DNA from: Carettochelys insculpta
Lineage: Eukaryota > Chordata > Testudines > Carettochelyidae
Direction of reading: 5' to 3'
DNA: 64,000 bases
NCBI RefSeq assembly: GCF_033958435.1
Contig: NC_134150.1
Span: forward strand, 32,979,501-33,043,500
Shown piece by piece: positions 22,217 through 33,479 of this stretch. The notes beneath the pieces are model-generated. The model had not been told where the DNA came from. It did not search any database and saw nothing but the letters and a program-made list of their open reading frames with translations. Every line of letters starts with the position of its first letter. Positions within the stretch are counted from its first letter, which is position 1. A program made the translations under genes and the position numbers.

Positions 22217-25200
22217 AAGTGCTAGAGATAGAAGGTGAACAAATTGCAGAACTTTTTCACTCTTTCATCTTTCACTTTCTGTAAGGTCCTACAACCCCTT
22301 CATAAATTGTTCCTCCCACTGAAAACCATATCTCTCAGGAGTTCTTACAGGGAAAATAGAAAAGGAAAGTGATAATGAAGAAGTAAGAACAGGCTGCATT
22401 ATTTCAACCCATTCATTGATCTTCTATTTGGAGTTTTCTTTTTTAATAAATGCAGTATGTTAACATCACAATTATATCTGTAGCAAGGAGAAAAACAGAT
22501 AAATGAAAAAGGCAACCACAGTTTTCCAACATTTGGCATATTAATTGATATGACCAAAAGTTGGCAATCTCACCTGCAAATGGTTGGACATGAACATATA
22601 CAGGCATGTTGATAGAAGTTTGCTGGATATGTGAGCTGGAATGTCATCATGGTTTCTTTGTCCAGATCTCTTGTTCGAATGTTTTAATGATCCAGGTGCT
22701 TTTTTAAAGTGGACATTTTAGTAAAATGTAATTTTTTGTGGCATGTGGATTGATCTTTTCTAGAAGTGGTATAGTGATCATCAAAAATGGACTGGGTTAT
22801 ATTCATGGTTCTGTTAGAAATAAATAAGATCACATTAAGTGTGTGTGTGTGAGACTGAGAGAGAGAGAGAGATGCAGCAGAGTCAGGTTTTCTCCAAAGA
22901 TGTTCCAGCATCTTCTGGTCCCCTCTACCAGTTGATGCATAATTTTCCACAGTCGGCAGTGCCATCAAGACACACACTATTTTAAATGACCCAACGGCGG
23001 ATGCCTCCCATTCTGTCCTCCTCCTTCCCACAGAGACAGCATCATGGTCCTCCCTCTAAGAGCCTCATCCTGCAAGAATTGCATAGCGAGAACTTGTGTT
23101 TGCAAGATGCTGCTTGTTGTTCTGTTAGAGCTGTTGTTTCAGGTATTGCAGTTTTAAGACATTTCCTACCTTCATAAGAATGGTGCCATATCCAAAGTAC
23201 AAAAAGCAGGTGATCTAAAGAAGAAAAGACTTTTTCTCATTTTTCTTCGCTTGATCCATTTGCCTCAATTGTGCTCAGAGTGTGATCCTCTGGCAGGGCT
23301 GGTTTTCAACAGACTGTCTCCTTTTCTGAGTCTTGTGATCATTAAGCAGTATCCATTCAGGACAACTGTGACTTCTATCAACCTTTGCTAAAAATGTGGT
23401 TAATCTGGCCCAAATGAGCTCCAGGTAACCTGAGTCCAACTAGGACCTCCTCACCACTGATCCAGCCTTTTATGAACATCACCATTCCTGTTATAAAAGG
23501 ACTGTAGGTCACCAGATCACACAGATTAACACCCTTTCTAACTGCCATGGCCAGCCATTTCCCCACAAAGGGAAATTGATTTCCACTGGGAAAAAACAAA
23601 ACAAACAAACAAAGTAATGGTATTTTTGTCCTATGCTTATTAAACATATTTTATGTATAGAATATTTATGGGGGAAGGTGAAAAAAAAGAAAAACAACAA
23701 AATACTTCTGTTGCTCTCTGAGAACCTAGCTGTTTTCACTTATTCATAGTTTACAGTCTGTGTGGGTGGAGTGAGAAGATATAATAGGTTGCAGGTGGTT
23801 GTCATTATTTTTGTTCCACTTAGTGACTAGTGTTTACTTCAAGGAAATCACAGTGGTTTGACTACAGTTTACATTTGACTATATAACAAGAAGTGATAAA
23901 TTCTGGTAAGACAAGCCAAAAAAGACAGAAAAAAGAATGTGTGCTCCACTAATTGAGATCATGGAGCACTTTGCATGTGGCTACCAAAGAGATTGTGGTT
24001 GACAAATTACAGAGAGGTAAATCGCTTTTCTGTAACTAAGGTTGTGGCATGGTTTGTATTCCAAACCTGATTTTTACCCTGGTTTTATCTAGAAAGGCAG
24101 TTTCTGCCTCACATTTAACCTTTCTGATCTGTGTCCAGCAGGCAATTGTTTGGCCAGATCTAAAGTACTTTATTCAGTTTCTTTATATATGGTATTCAGA
24201 AAAAAATAGACATCAGTTGAGCTTCAGGATTCATTGGTCTGGCTCTGATTTTCTCTTTCACCAACGGTTTATGTTTCTTTTAAGCTGTATCTTAACTCTG
24301 AATGTCCTTGTTTTCTGTTGGTTAACTGGTTTTTGAGTGCAATCCTGCTATCTGCGCTCCCATACCCATTTCACACAGATTTTCTTTCCACTTCAGAAAT
24401 ATTCCCAAATATGAATTTACTTTGTCTTCCAAGAAATGTCAAGAGGCCATTTTTTGAGATCCTACCCTGGTCTTTCCCACTCTGTGAGGAACTTTTTGCA
24501 ACATATCTGGGACAAAAAATCTTCCAAATAAGATTTAAAGGTAATACACAATGTTTTGATGCAAGAAAGGAAAGCAAAGGGGAATTCCTTTTATTTAACA
24601 GGAGAGTCATTTTCTATTTTGCTATAGATGTCTTTCTCAGCTACATATGTATTAATTTAAGTGTTTTGTCACTGTTGGGGATGTTTTGTCTGTGAGTGGT
24701 TAGATTTAGTGAGAACTAAATATGACATTCAAGGCATGAACCCACAATCTTCCTGTACCTTCTTATCCTTTTACTCTTCCCCTTTTAAATTTCTCGTAAG
24801 CGTCTTATAATATGATGACACTCCCTTTGTCTGTGGAAAGAACGATCACACAGGTCACCATAAGGTCCACTGTCCTTAATTTACCTGGAAGGATCAACTG
24901 AGGGCAACACTACGGTTCTTTTCCAACTCTTCAACGTGCTGACCTAAATACATCTTAGTATCATGGTCCATAAAGAATGCAATTTATCCCTGCTGGCATT
25001 CTGCTAGTTACCTCATTGCTACATCTGTAAGAATATGCCCTTTGCAGTGAAATGTCACAAAAGAAGATAAGTTATATACCATCATAATTTTCCTCTCTTT
25101 CATAAAGACTGAGGACTTTTAAAATGTAGACTCATTTCATCATTGGAGTCTAGCCCACCTAACTTTAATTTATAACTGAACCCCAGACTCCTTTTTACAT

Positions 25201-25590
25201 TGGCCCGTAACTCTCCAACTTCCTGACATGTCTCTAAAATAAACTTTAGGTATAAAGGGCATGTTATGTATCAGAACATTAAGTTAAGTAGAACCTAGAA
25301 CTATAACTCATCCCAATGGTCTGCTGTGGTCTTTTGAAATAATGAAAACCCATGCAGTTCAATGGCCAGGGGTGGATTGCTGTTATTTCACTGATGTAAT
25401 AGCTTGTCTCCCTGTCAGTATCTTCAGAAACTATGCAGAGACTGAGAGAGCTGCAGTGACAAAAATTGAAACAGTTACTTCCATGGGAACCCCCAACCCA
25501 TGTCAGTTGTGTCCCATTGAAAACAATTGACTGCAACTTTCCCCTTCTGTGCTGTGAAATCAAAGGGCTTCTACTGCCTCCCAGAAGAAC
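22217..25590. other. Anonymous sequence
   Basis: A 3.4-kb stretch with no recognisable gene or element. It holds a (GT)n(GA)n microsatellite at 22839-22872 and a short (AAAC)n run near 23600. Open frames of 90-125 codons in it look random in composition. Confidence 0.45.
22839..22872. repeat. (GT)n(GA)n microsatellite
   Basis: GTGTGTGTGTGTG, then GAGACTGAGAGAGAGAGAGAG. Confidence 0.97.
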
Positions 25591-25603
25591 ATTTGCTTGT
25601 AGG

Positions 25604-25963
25604 TAATGAAGAGGAAGCCGTGCTAGTCTATACACTATCAACACAAAAAGCAGTCAAGTAGCACTTTAAACACTAGCAAAATAGTTTATTAGGTGAGCTT
25701 TCGGGCTATAGGGGCTTGTCTGCATACTTGGCTCAATCTAATTCTTGACCTTCCCCCCCACCCCTCCACTCTCTGATTTGCTCACCTTGATTATCTTTTT
25801 CTGATTTGTCCTCCTTGCTTACTGTTTTTGGTTCTCTGTGCCTTAAATATTGAGTCTGTTCTTGTCTGGCTATGGTCTGAAGAAGTGGGTCTGTCCCACG
25901 AAAGCTCACCTAATAAACTATTTTGCTAGTCTTTAAAGTGCTACTTGACTGCTTTTTGTTTTG
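25604..25963. mobile_element. Penelope-like element remnant, family 1, inverted pair with 13-bp target duplication
   Basis: The left half is the reverse complement of the 3' tail (AAGCAGTCAAGTAGCACTTT, then TAGTTTATTAGGTGAGC), capped by GAGGAAGCCGTGCTAGTC. The right half is about 260 bp of the forward 3' end, including the 3' UTR also present in reverse at 51940-52200 and ending GCTACTTGACTGCTTTTTG. The 13-mer ATTTGCTTGTAGG is duplicated exactly at 25591-25603 and 25964-25976. Both halves therefore arrived in one insertion. Confidence 0.92.
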
Positions 25964-25976
25964 ATTTGCTTGTAGG

Positions 25977-26139
25977 GTTTGAGAGGAGGGGAATTACCCC
26001 TCTGCCAATACAGCGGAATTCCTACAGACTACAAAGAGCAAAAGAAAAATGTAGGGTTTGGTTGCCCATGGAAGATTTTGCCTGAGAACAGAGCCTCTCA
26101 TCAGAACCCACAAGTAGGAATTGTCCAGTGCATAGTCTT
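25977..26139. other. Short anonymous spacer
   Basis: Nothing recognised between the Penelope copy and the LINE fragment. Confidence 0.5.
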
Positions 26140-27175
26140 GTCAGTGCCTCAATAACGAGGAGGAGGTTTTCGTGTCACCCTATTTGTGAGTCCGTTAATG
26201 ACTTATCAGCTCAATTCTTGAGCCACAGGTCTTATCACAGAAGGGGCATGTGTTAGTGTCTGTTGAAGGGGCATGGGGCGGTTTTTGATACTCTTTTCTT
26301 CTTCTCCACCTCTCCTCATCTGCACTGTGGTGTGACCTCTCAAACTGTGCCACCCCCTCATGGATTATCATTCTCCACTGGGGATGGTCTTGGGCAAGGT
26401 TCTCCCAAGTGTCGACATTGATGCTGCACTTTTTCATGTGTGCCTTCAGCATGTCCTTATATCGCTTCTGCTGGCACCCAATGTTCCTCTGTCCTTCCTC
26501 CAGTTTGGAAAACAGAATCTGTTTTCGGAGGCACTGATCAGACATCTGAACCATGTGGCCAGTCCAGCGAAGTTGTTGATGAATGATAATGGCTTCAATG
26601 CTGGTCATGTTCGACTCTTCCAGGATGCTTGTGTTCGTGTGCCTATCCTCCCAAGAAATATTTAGGATTCTTCTGAGGCAGTGTTGATGATGTTGTTCAA
26701 GTGCCTTCAAATGATGCTTGTATGTTATCCAGGTTTTACATGATATAGTAGCATTGCAACAATCACTGCACAGTATATAAGGAGCTTTGTCTTGGCATAT
26801 ATGTTCCGGTTCTCAAAAACCCTTTGTCTCAGGTGGGCAAAAGCATGGCTCAGACAATGCAGGATTTCTGCATCAGTATTGACTTTAATGGAAAGATGAC
26901 TTCCAAGGTATGGGAAGGGCTCTGCATTTTCCAGCAATTCTCCCTTGACTTCAATAGAAAGTGCATGAAATTGTCCCACTGGTGAAGGTTAGTGGAGCAC
27001 CTTGGTCTTTTTGATGTTCAGTGTGAGGCTGAGATTCTCACATGCGTCTGAGGAGGCACATAATATGGTCTGAAGGGCTGTGGAAGAAAAAGCAACAACC
27101 ATATTGTAGAATAATATGTAGAAGCACCCAGATTCCACCAAATAGAGGGGACAGATCCAGGCACTTGTGTTCACC
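26140..27175 (-). pseudogene. RTE-like LINE, 3' half, decayed
   Basis: Minus-strand translation first gives part of the RT C-terminus (SLTLNIKKTKVLH near 26989-27050), then LENAEPFPYLGSHLSI (near 26900). After that comes a long C-terminal domain (26195-26710) with LRWTGHMVQMSD, KRYKDMLKAH, WENLAQDHPQWR and a terminal CPFCDKTCGSRIELISH. The last part has Cys155-x2-Cys158-x12-His171 of the 171-residue frame, the same spacing as in the full-length LINE at 33439-36893. The two are relatives but clearly divergent. Frames change at about 26720 and 26985, so it is dead. The endonuclease is absent. Confidence 0.85.
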
Positions 27176-27810
27176 TGCTCTTAATCCAACCATTCTGAGA
27201 CAAGGGTTGGGAAATCTGGTGAGTGTGGGAATATGTTTGATAGATGGACATGTGGATTCTATGACCAAAAAGTCCTGATGTACAAGAGACTGGAAGGGCT
27301 GCAGGCATGAAGATGCAATATTGGCTAAGGAATGGTTCAATCCTCACTTTGTAACCTAGAAGGATTCACTGATCCCCTCACCGCTTGGACTTAGTGTAGG
27401 GACTGAAAGGTGACCATACTAGATGGTTCCACTGTTTTATTGCGAGGTGTATACGTATTCCTGCTGGGTTCATTGGTAATGTTGGATATTAATAAGAAAC
27501 TAAGCAAAACAGGCTTGGTTTGACTTGCTTTTTTCAAAAGAATTTTCAATGGCCTTAAATACTATAATCTGGGGATGAGTGAATGTATGCATGCTTAATT
27601 TCATAAGCAGTTACATTGACTGCACAGGCAAATTGGGTTTTTCTGTGCAAAAATTACTGTTTAGATTCTTAACCCACTTTGCTGGGCTGGTCAAATGTGG
27701 AATTTCATGCACATTTTTTCACATCCAATTCTATGTACACAAATAAAAAAATATGCTGTGTGTTACTTTCAGGTTTATAAGTGGGCATTGAGACTTAAAA
27801 CATAAAAATT
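27176..27810. other. Anonymous sequence
   Basis: No gene or element recognised; it may include a few more decayed bases of the adjoining LINE. Confidence 0.4.
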
Positions 27811-27990
27811 GATAGACCAAATCAGATCCAAGGTTCATCTAGACTAATGTCCTGTTTCTAACAGTAACCAGCAGCTATTACTTCAGAGGAAGGGTAAGAA
27901 CCCTGAATTAATCAGATATGGGATTATTTGCCCCATATTTGATCTCCCTTACTTAGAGATTGGCCAAAATGCCAAATCATGAGGTTTAAT
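27811..27990 (-). mobile_element. CR1 LINE 3' end, short and old
   Basis: ATAGACCAAATCAGATCCAAG, TTCATCTAGACTAATGTCC and TCTAACAGTAACCAGCAGC are the reverse complement of the CR1 3' UTR region seen forward at 21640-21720 (TCTGACCCAGTATGG, GATACTGGGCTGGATGGACC). Strongly mutated. Confidence 0.7.
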
Positions 27991-29299
27991 ATCCATTCCA
28001 AAATGATTATTGTCATTAATTATAATTCTGGTATTTATTTATGTAACATGCAATCCCTTTTCCAAGTGAGTTCCATTCTCTTGGCATAAAGTAAATAAAC
28101 TATAGTGCATTGAAATGAGGGAGAAGATGCAAAATTATCCCTGTCTCAGTTAAAAAATATAATGTAAGAGCCACTGTGACATTCCAACTGGAAGAATGTC
28201 ACATAATTATTAGCTTTCCAAATATCAGATTATATTTCCTGCTCTTTACTCTTAACAAATACAAGATTACTGATATTTTTGTAATACAAGAAGCACAAAG
28301 GTTAGAAGAACATGTTCAAATATTCCCGAAATAAATATAGGATTGATTAATCTGTGTGGATAACAAAACTGCTTTGCGGGAGGAGGACATACACTTTCCT
28401 CTGTGTGAAAGTGTTGGAATCTTTCAAATACAGATTCTGTGTGAGGTAGTGGGCTGTTAATCGAGCTATTAACCCAGTAGTTAATATTAACCCAGACCCA
28501 CAAGTCTGCTACAGTTACCACTAGTGTCTTCTGTACCCTAAAGAAAAGTGAATTTATGTACTTATTTTTCCCCAGCCTTTATGAAATCCAGCATATGCAG
28601 AGTGTGGGCAACGTGTGTGCATGTGATTTGTTTTGTTAAACAGAAGTTTTTAAAATGTTCCTTTATTTTAGTCTTCCATTTAATTTGTGCTGTTTTTAAG
28701 TCAGACATAAAGCGTCTCCTTTTGAGACATTGAAACCAATTCCCTAGTCATCTGCCCAGTTATCTAATCTTCTGTAATTTGTTTCTTCTCTCATCCATGT
28801 CATTTGTCCCTGCTTTAGAAAGCTAAGCACCTCATCTTCTCTTTAGGTGAGCACTGAACAATTTTCTTCAAGCCTTTCCCGTACTATCCTACCTTCATTT
28901 CCATTAAAAAGTCAGCATTTGCCAAAAGTTACAGGGAAGTATATGAAATGACCACAATGTTCCCTCTATACTTAGAATGGAAGGTATGTATAATAACTCT
29001 ATGGTCACTTTATGGACACAAATGTACTGTTTAATGGGTTTGCATAATTTTCTTTTGCCTGAAGTATCTTAAGATTTATTGTAATAGGTATCCACAGTTG
29101 TTTGAAACTGCGCCATGGGTCATTCAGTAGCTTGAACTCATCAAGTGGTGTAATAAACATAGCAGTCAATAAAAGGAAATAGAGTATGCAGTAAGTAGGA
29201 GGAAGAGCTAACCAGTAGTATTTAGGCCAAAGATAGCAACCTAAAGAGAGCAAGCCAAAGCTTAAGTCAAGACCTACTCTTCCTCTGAAACCCCCCACT
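27991..29299. other. Anonymous AT-rich sequence
   Basis: No gene recognised. The 97-codon minus frame at 29005-29298 has hydrophobic stretches but no motif I know. Confidence 0.4.
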
Positions 29300-29432
29300 C
29301 ATACATCTGATGAAGCGGGTCTTTGTCCATGAAAGCTTATGCTCCAAAATATCTGTTAGCCTATAAGGTGCCACAGGACTTTTTGTTGTTTTTAAAGATA
29401 CAGACTAACTTGACTAACTCTCTGATATCAAG
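29300..29432 (+). mobile_element. Penelope-like tail, family 3 (single, not inverted)
   Basis: Forward tail with CTGATGAAGCGGGTCTTTG, CATGAAAGCTTATGCTCC, AAATATCTGTTAGCCTATAAG, GGTGCCACAGGAC and ACAGACTAACTTGACTAAC. It has the same layout as the other Penelope-like tails (CTGANGA-A-hairpin-GAAAGCT, then a TTAGTC word, then a T-rich end and an ACAGACTAAC cap). No inverted partner is visible on the left. Class assignment rests on similarity of layout to family 1, whose coding region is in this window. Confidence 0.6.
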
Positions 29433-31109
29433 GCCTACTGTGACTCTTAGCAATTATGCCAAACAAGCTTGATAAGGAGGAGCCCACAATATGGGATAAC
29501 CACAATGATGCTAATATGAAAGAAAGGCCTTACAGGTGCCCATGATGGTATCATCCGGAAAGAGACTAAACATCAGAGGCTTGAGCTGCCTGAAGGGAAT
29601 ACTAATTGAGAAATAACAGCTATAAAAAAACTAATGCAATAATAGTATATAAAAGTAAAAACAATAACTGAGGATGACTGGCTGTCCAGAATTAAGCAAA
29701 GTAAGATGCAATGTTCTTTGCCAGCAGTAAAACTAAGTAAAATAATAAAATAATAGCAGCAATAATTCTCATTCCCCAGCAGCTGCACTTCTCACCTATT
29801 AGACATTAAAAAAAAACAAAAAAACTCCTCATACCAAGCCACAACAGATCTAGGAATAAGCATCCAATGTATTTATTTTTATTTTGCTTTTACTGGAGAC
29901 CCATTCTCAATGTCCATGAGCAGCAAGTCTGACCAGCAGGAGCTGAAGCAAATTCTGCAATTCTGCCTTCCTTACACACAGACACTCTACTAAACCCCAA
30001 TTATTTCTGATCCAACTTACATAGCACCTCTCCTTTTCTATGTCTCTCTCTCTGCACACTTCCATTTTTCAAAGCCTAAATGCCCCAGGGACAGATCATC
30101 AACTGGTGTAAATATTCATGCTTTCATTAGTGGAAATATGGCAGTTTTGTGCCAGCTCAGCATCTGTGGTCCTCTTACCTCTAATAGTCATTCATGCCTC
30201 TTCCCAAACCTCTGCCACTGGACTTCTTCACTTTCAAGTGCTGTTTCTCCTTTCAACTTTTTCTCTCTTCATTTTTGATATTTCAGCTTGACTCACTGTC
30301 TGGGTAGGTCCCACATCACCACATGCTCCTCTCAGGGAGGTTCACCTCTGTAGAAAATGCAGTCAGTCCTAGTCGGTCTCACTAGCCAAGAGAGCCTGCT
30401 TCCAGAAAAGCAGACGAAACATTTTTAAAGATGGTACAGTACGTAGAAAAGTGGGGAAGTGGGCCCTGCTGCTGAAACATCGTGCCCATCCAATGCTCCC
30501 ATTGGTATCCTTGGGAGTTTGGGATGCTGTGCACTTCTTAAGATCATGCTGTTATGTAAGTAAAATGAAAATAACACACACCCTGAAATGGAGCAAATAT
30601 CCAGTCATCTTCTATAAATAGCGGAATATGGTGCTATTAAGCATTGGCAAGCAATCTCCTTTCATCTTGGAATCATTCCTAGGATGATACATGGAAGCAG
30701 CCAGCAGTTGTATTTTTCCCTTTCCCATTGCCAAAGTGTAATATGTTTTACAACATATCTAAGCTCTGCTGGCCCAGAGAGTAGGAAAGAAATGTAAGGA
30801 ATTCCCTATGCTTCAGTGTCCTGCCCCACAGTGCTCTCTGTGCTAGCAGGGACACACATCCAAGTGCTTTTATTTTCTTATGCTTTTCAGGTTACCGTCT
30901 CTCAGACACGCTCAGGCTTTCCCTCCTTCACCCCTAAGTCAGATGTTTTTGCCTGTTAGCATCTGTGGATGCTGCACTGTATGTGCTGTCATTGTCTATT
31001 GCAGTGCAAAAGCACTGAACGGTTTGGACTTACAAGAAAAGGTTTCTAGGTTTCACATCTTAGCTTAGTTTCCAGCTTTCCATTCAGATTTGTTCTACTC
31101 TAAGACATA
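29433..31109. other. Anonymous sequence
   Basis: No gene or element recognised in about 1.7 kb. Confidence 0.45.
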
Positions 31110-31305
31110 ATGCTAACTGTACTTCAGGGGAGGCATTCCAGACTATTTCCAAGCTTTCTGGATGATATGCATTAGTTAAACACAAATTGTTGGACTAAAT
31201 ACCAAAGTAATGGGATGAAATTCTGTGGCCCGTATCATATAGGGGTTGAGATTTGGATAATTTAATGGTCCTTCCTGGCTTTAAGATTTACAAATCTGAA
31301 CATAC
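31110..31305 (+). mobile_element. CR1 LINE 3' end, second subfamily
   Basis: GTTAAACACAAATTGTTGG, GGGATGAAATTCTGTGGCC and TAATGGTCCTTCCTGGC match the 3' UTR of the CR1 subfamily that ends with GGTCCCTTCTGGCCTTAA-like sequence. Same type as 44640-44935. Confidence 0.65.
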
Positions 31306-33029
31306 AGTTAGAAAGCATTTTATATTTTCCCCCTGAACCAGTATATGGAGTTGACAAAAGAGTTTTTCATGTGGTGTTTTTCTACAACCATGTCTTGCAG
31401 AGCAAATGATTTTGCCAAAAAGTTTTTATTAAGAATGATAAAATTGAAACCAGATTCACCCACATTTGCTCATAACCATCTGTTTTAAAAAAATTGTGGA
31501 GGCAAGAGGTTTAAGAACTAATTCAGCTCTTGGTGGTGCTAGAGTGACTTCAGTGAAGTAAAGAAGCTATTCTGGATTTATATCATTGCAAATGAGAGCC
31601 TTTCTTTGTGATTGGAACAGTTGTTGGGATGGATCTATGCCTCTAGGTCTTGGATTTCTACAGGCAGAATTTGTTGGCAATTGTTTGAGCTGGTGAAAAT
31701 ATGGTTTGAAAAGAATAAAAGTTATAGGTTAATATGCCAGCTATTGTCATGGCAGAAGTAATGAGAAATACTATATTGGAATTAATGCTGATGTGAAACT
31801 TTCTTTAAAGGATTCAACCCAATGGGCTTCAGCGCCAGGACCTCACAATTTCTGAAGGGTGGTGATTTAGCCTCCAATAATGACACTTGGTTGGAGTAGT
31901 TACACATCGCTCCACATTTTGCAGCCAATGGCAACAAATGTTTGAAAGTGTGATAGGTTGCCTACCTCCTAGTGATGTAGCCATATGTAGACTGTCACCA
32001 GCTAAAGAGGTGGGCAAACCAATTTGTAACACCCAAGTTCACCTGGCCAAAGACATGCTTAGAACTGAAAATAAAAGGAGTCCATGTGCTCTTAGGATTG
32101 GTGGGGGTTGGGGGGAAGGGTATTTACAAAGCACAGGAAGAATTGGGAAGGAAGACCCTGTGTAATGATATGCTGACTTAAATACCGTTGACTTTTTTGA
32201 AAGCACAGTGATCATTTCCATCACTTTTGCCATAGTTGTTCAGTGTGAACAGTAACTGTATATACTATAAATGAAATAAACTAGGAAAAAATAATATTTG
32301 CAACACTCATTTTTCCCCCAAAACAGGAATCAACCCAACTGAGATTCCCAATGTGAAAATAGCACCTTTGTTGAGTAATACAACATTCTAAAAATTCAGA
32401 CAGTGGGGAGAGCATTTCAGTCTGTACAAACTGTCAGCTGCATTAGAATGATTTTAAGTGAGGTCTTAAGCTACTCTCCATCCTTCCATTATTGACAGTT
32501 GAACAATAAAAAAAGCAAATAACAGACAAACAAAAAAGCCCGTAAACTTCTGAGAAGTTGAATGAAATGTTTAAACAGGAAAGGTTACCTCCTATATACT
32601 GTGAGTTATTTTCATGTTAATAAATTTGATAGATTTAATTATTATGGGCTAATGATCTTCAAAATTTCACTTGGGGATGAAGCAGCTTTTAAGCTATTGG
32701 AATGCAAAACTAGGTATAAAGTAGGTAAACCTTTTCTGCTAATTTAAGAGTGCTTGAATTGTCCATTATATTATATCCTCCACTCTTAGCTTGGAGATTC
32801 ATTTTACCTCTTATTTCTATAAGCACTTAAAATGTCGTTTCTAATGGAAACTCTAAAAACTTACTCTAAATTTACATTTTTTTTAAATTTGGCGATCTCC
32901 AACATGACATCCATGGATAAACATGGAGTAAAAATGACTAGAAGTTTCCAATATATTCTGAAACACAAACCCATGTTTTACAGAGTTACAACAGGATATG
33001 TTAACAAAATTGGACTAGGGTGCACGGTG
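31306..33029. other. Anonymous sequence
   Basis: About 1.7 kb with no recognisable gene or element. Confidence 0.45.
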
Positions 33030-33145
33030 AAGAATCAGCTAGAAGTTTTATGCTGAGACAGAGTGAAGTGGAGGAGACTTGTAGATGTCCTGTGCTCCAC
33101 CCAGAATACAAGGGTTTAAGTCAAGTCAAGTAAGTCACATGATGA
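33030..33145 (+). mobile_element. RTE-like LINE 3' terminus
   Basis: AGACAGAGTGAAGTGGAGGA, CCTGTGCTCCACCCAG and AAGGGTTTAAGTCAAGTCAAG match the 3' end of the LINE fragment at 39540-40246 (AGAGTGAAGTGGAGG, CTATGCTCCACTCAGG, AAGGGTTTAAGTC). It ends in AAGTC-like tandem units, as RTE-type tails do. Confidence 0.75.
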
Positions 33146-33167
33146 AGAAAGAAACATCATTTATGAA

Positions 33168-33393
33168 TAGTAACAGAGAGGAAGCTGTGCTAGTCTATAC
33201 ACTGTCAAAACAAAAAGAACTCAAGTAGCACTTTAAAGACTAGCAAAATAGTTTATTAGGTGAGCTTTCGTGGGACAGACCTGCTTCTTCAGACCAGTGG
33301 TCTGGTCTGAAGAAGCGGGTCTGTCCCACGAAAGCTCACCTAATAAACTATTTTGCTAGTCTTTAAAGTGCTACTTGAGTGCTTTTTGTTTTG
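33168..33393. mobile_element. Penelope-like tail, family 1, near-perfect inverted pair with 12-bp target duplication
   Basis: Two copies of a roughly 90-bp tail meet head to head at about 33297-33306; I count two differences between arms. A cap (TAACAGAGAGGAAGCTGTGC) extends the left side only. ATCATTTATGAA is duplicated exactly at 33156-33167 and 33394-33405. Both arms share GAAGAAGC and CTTGAGT where other copies have GAAGAAGT and CTTGACT, so the arms share one source. Confidence 0.93.
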
Positions 33394-33479
33394 ATCATTT
33401 ATGAAGCTTGCATTAGTACATATGTTTTCAGTTGTACAGTAGGCATCCTTCAGTCTGCACAGACTATGGATCGCGCCCT

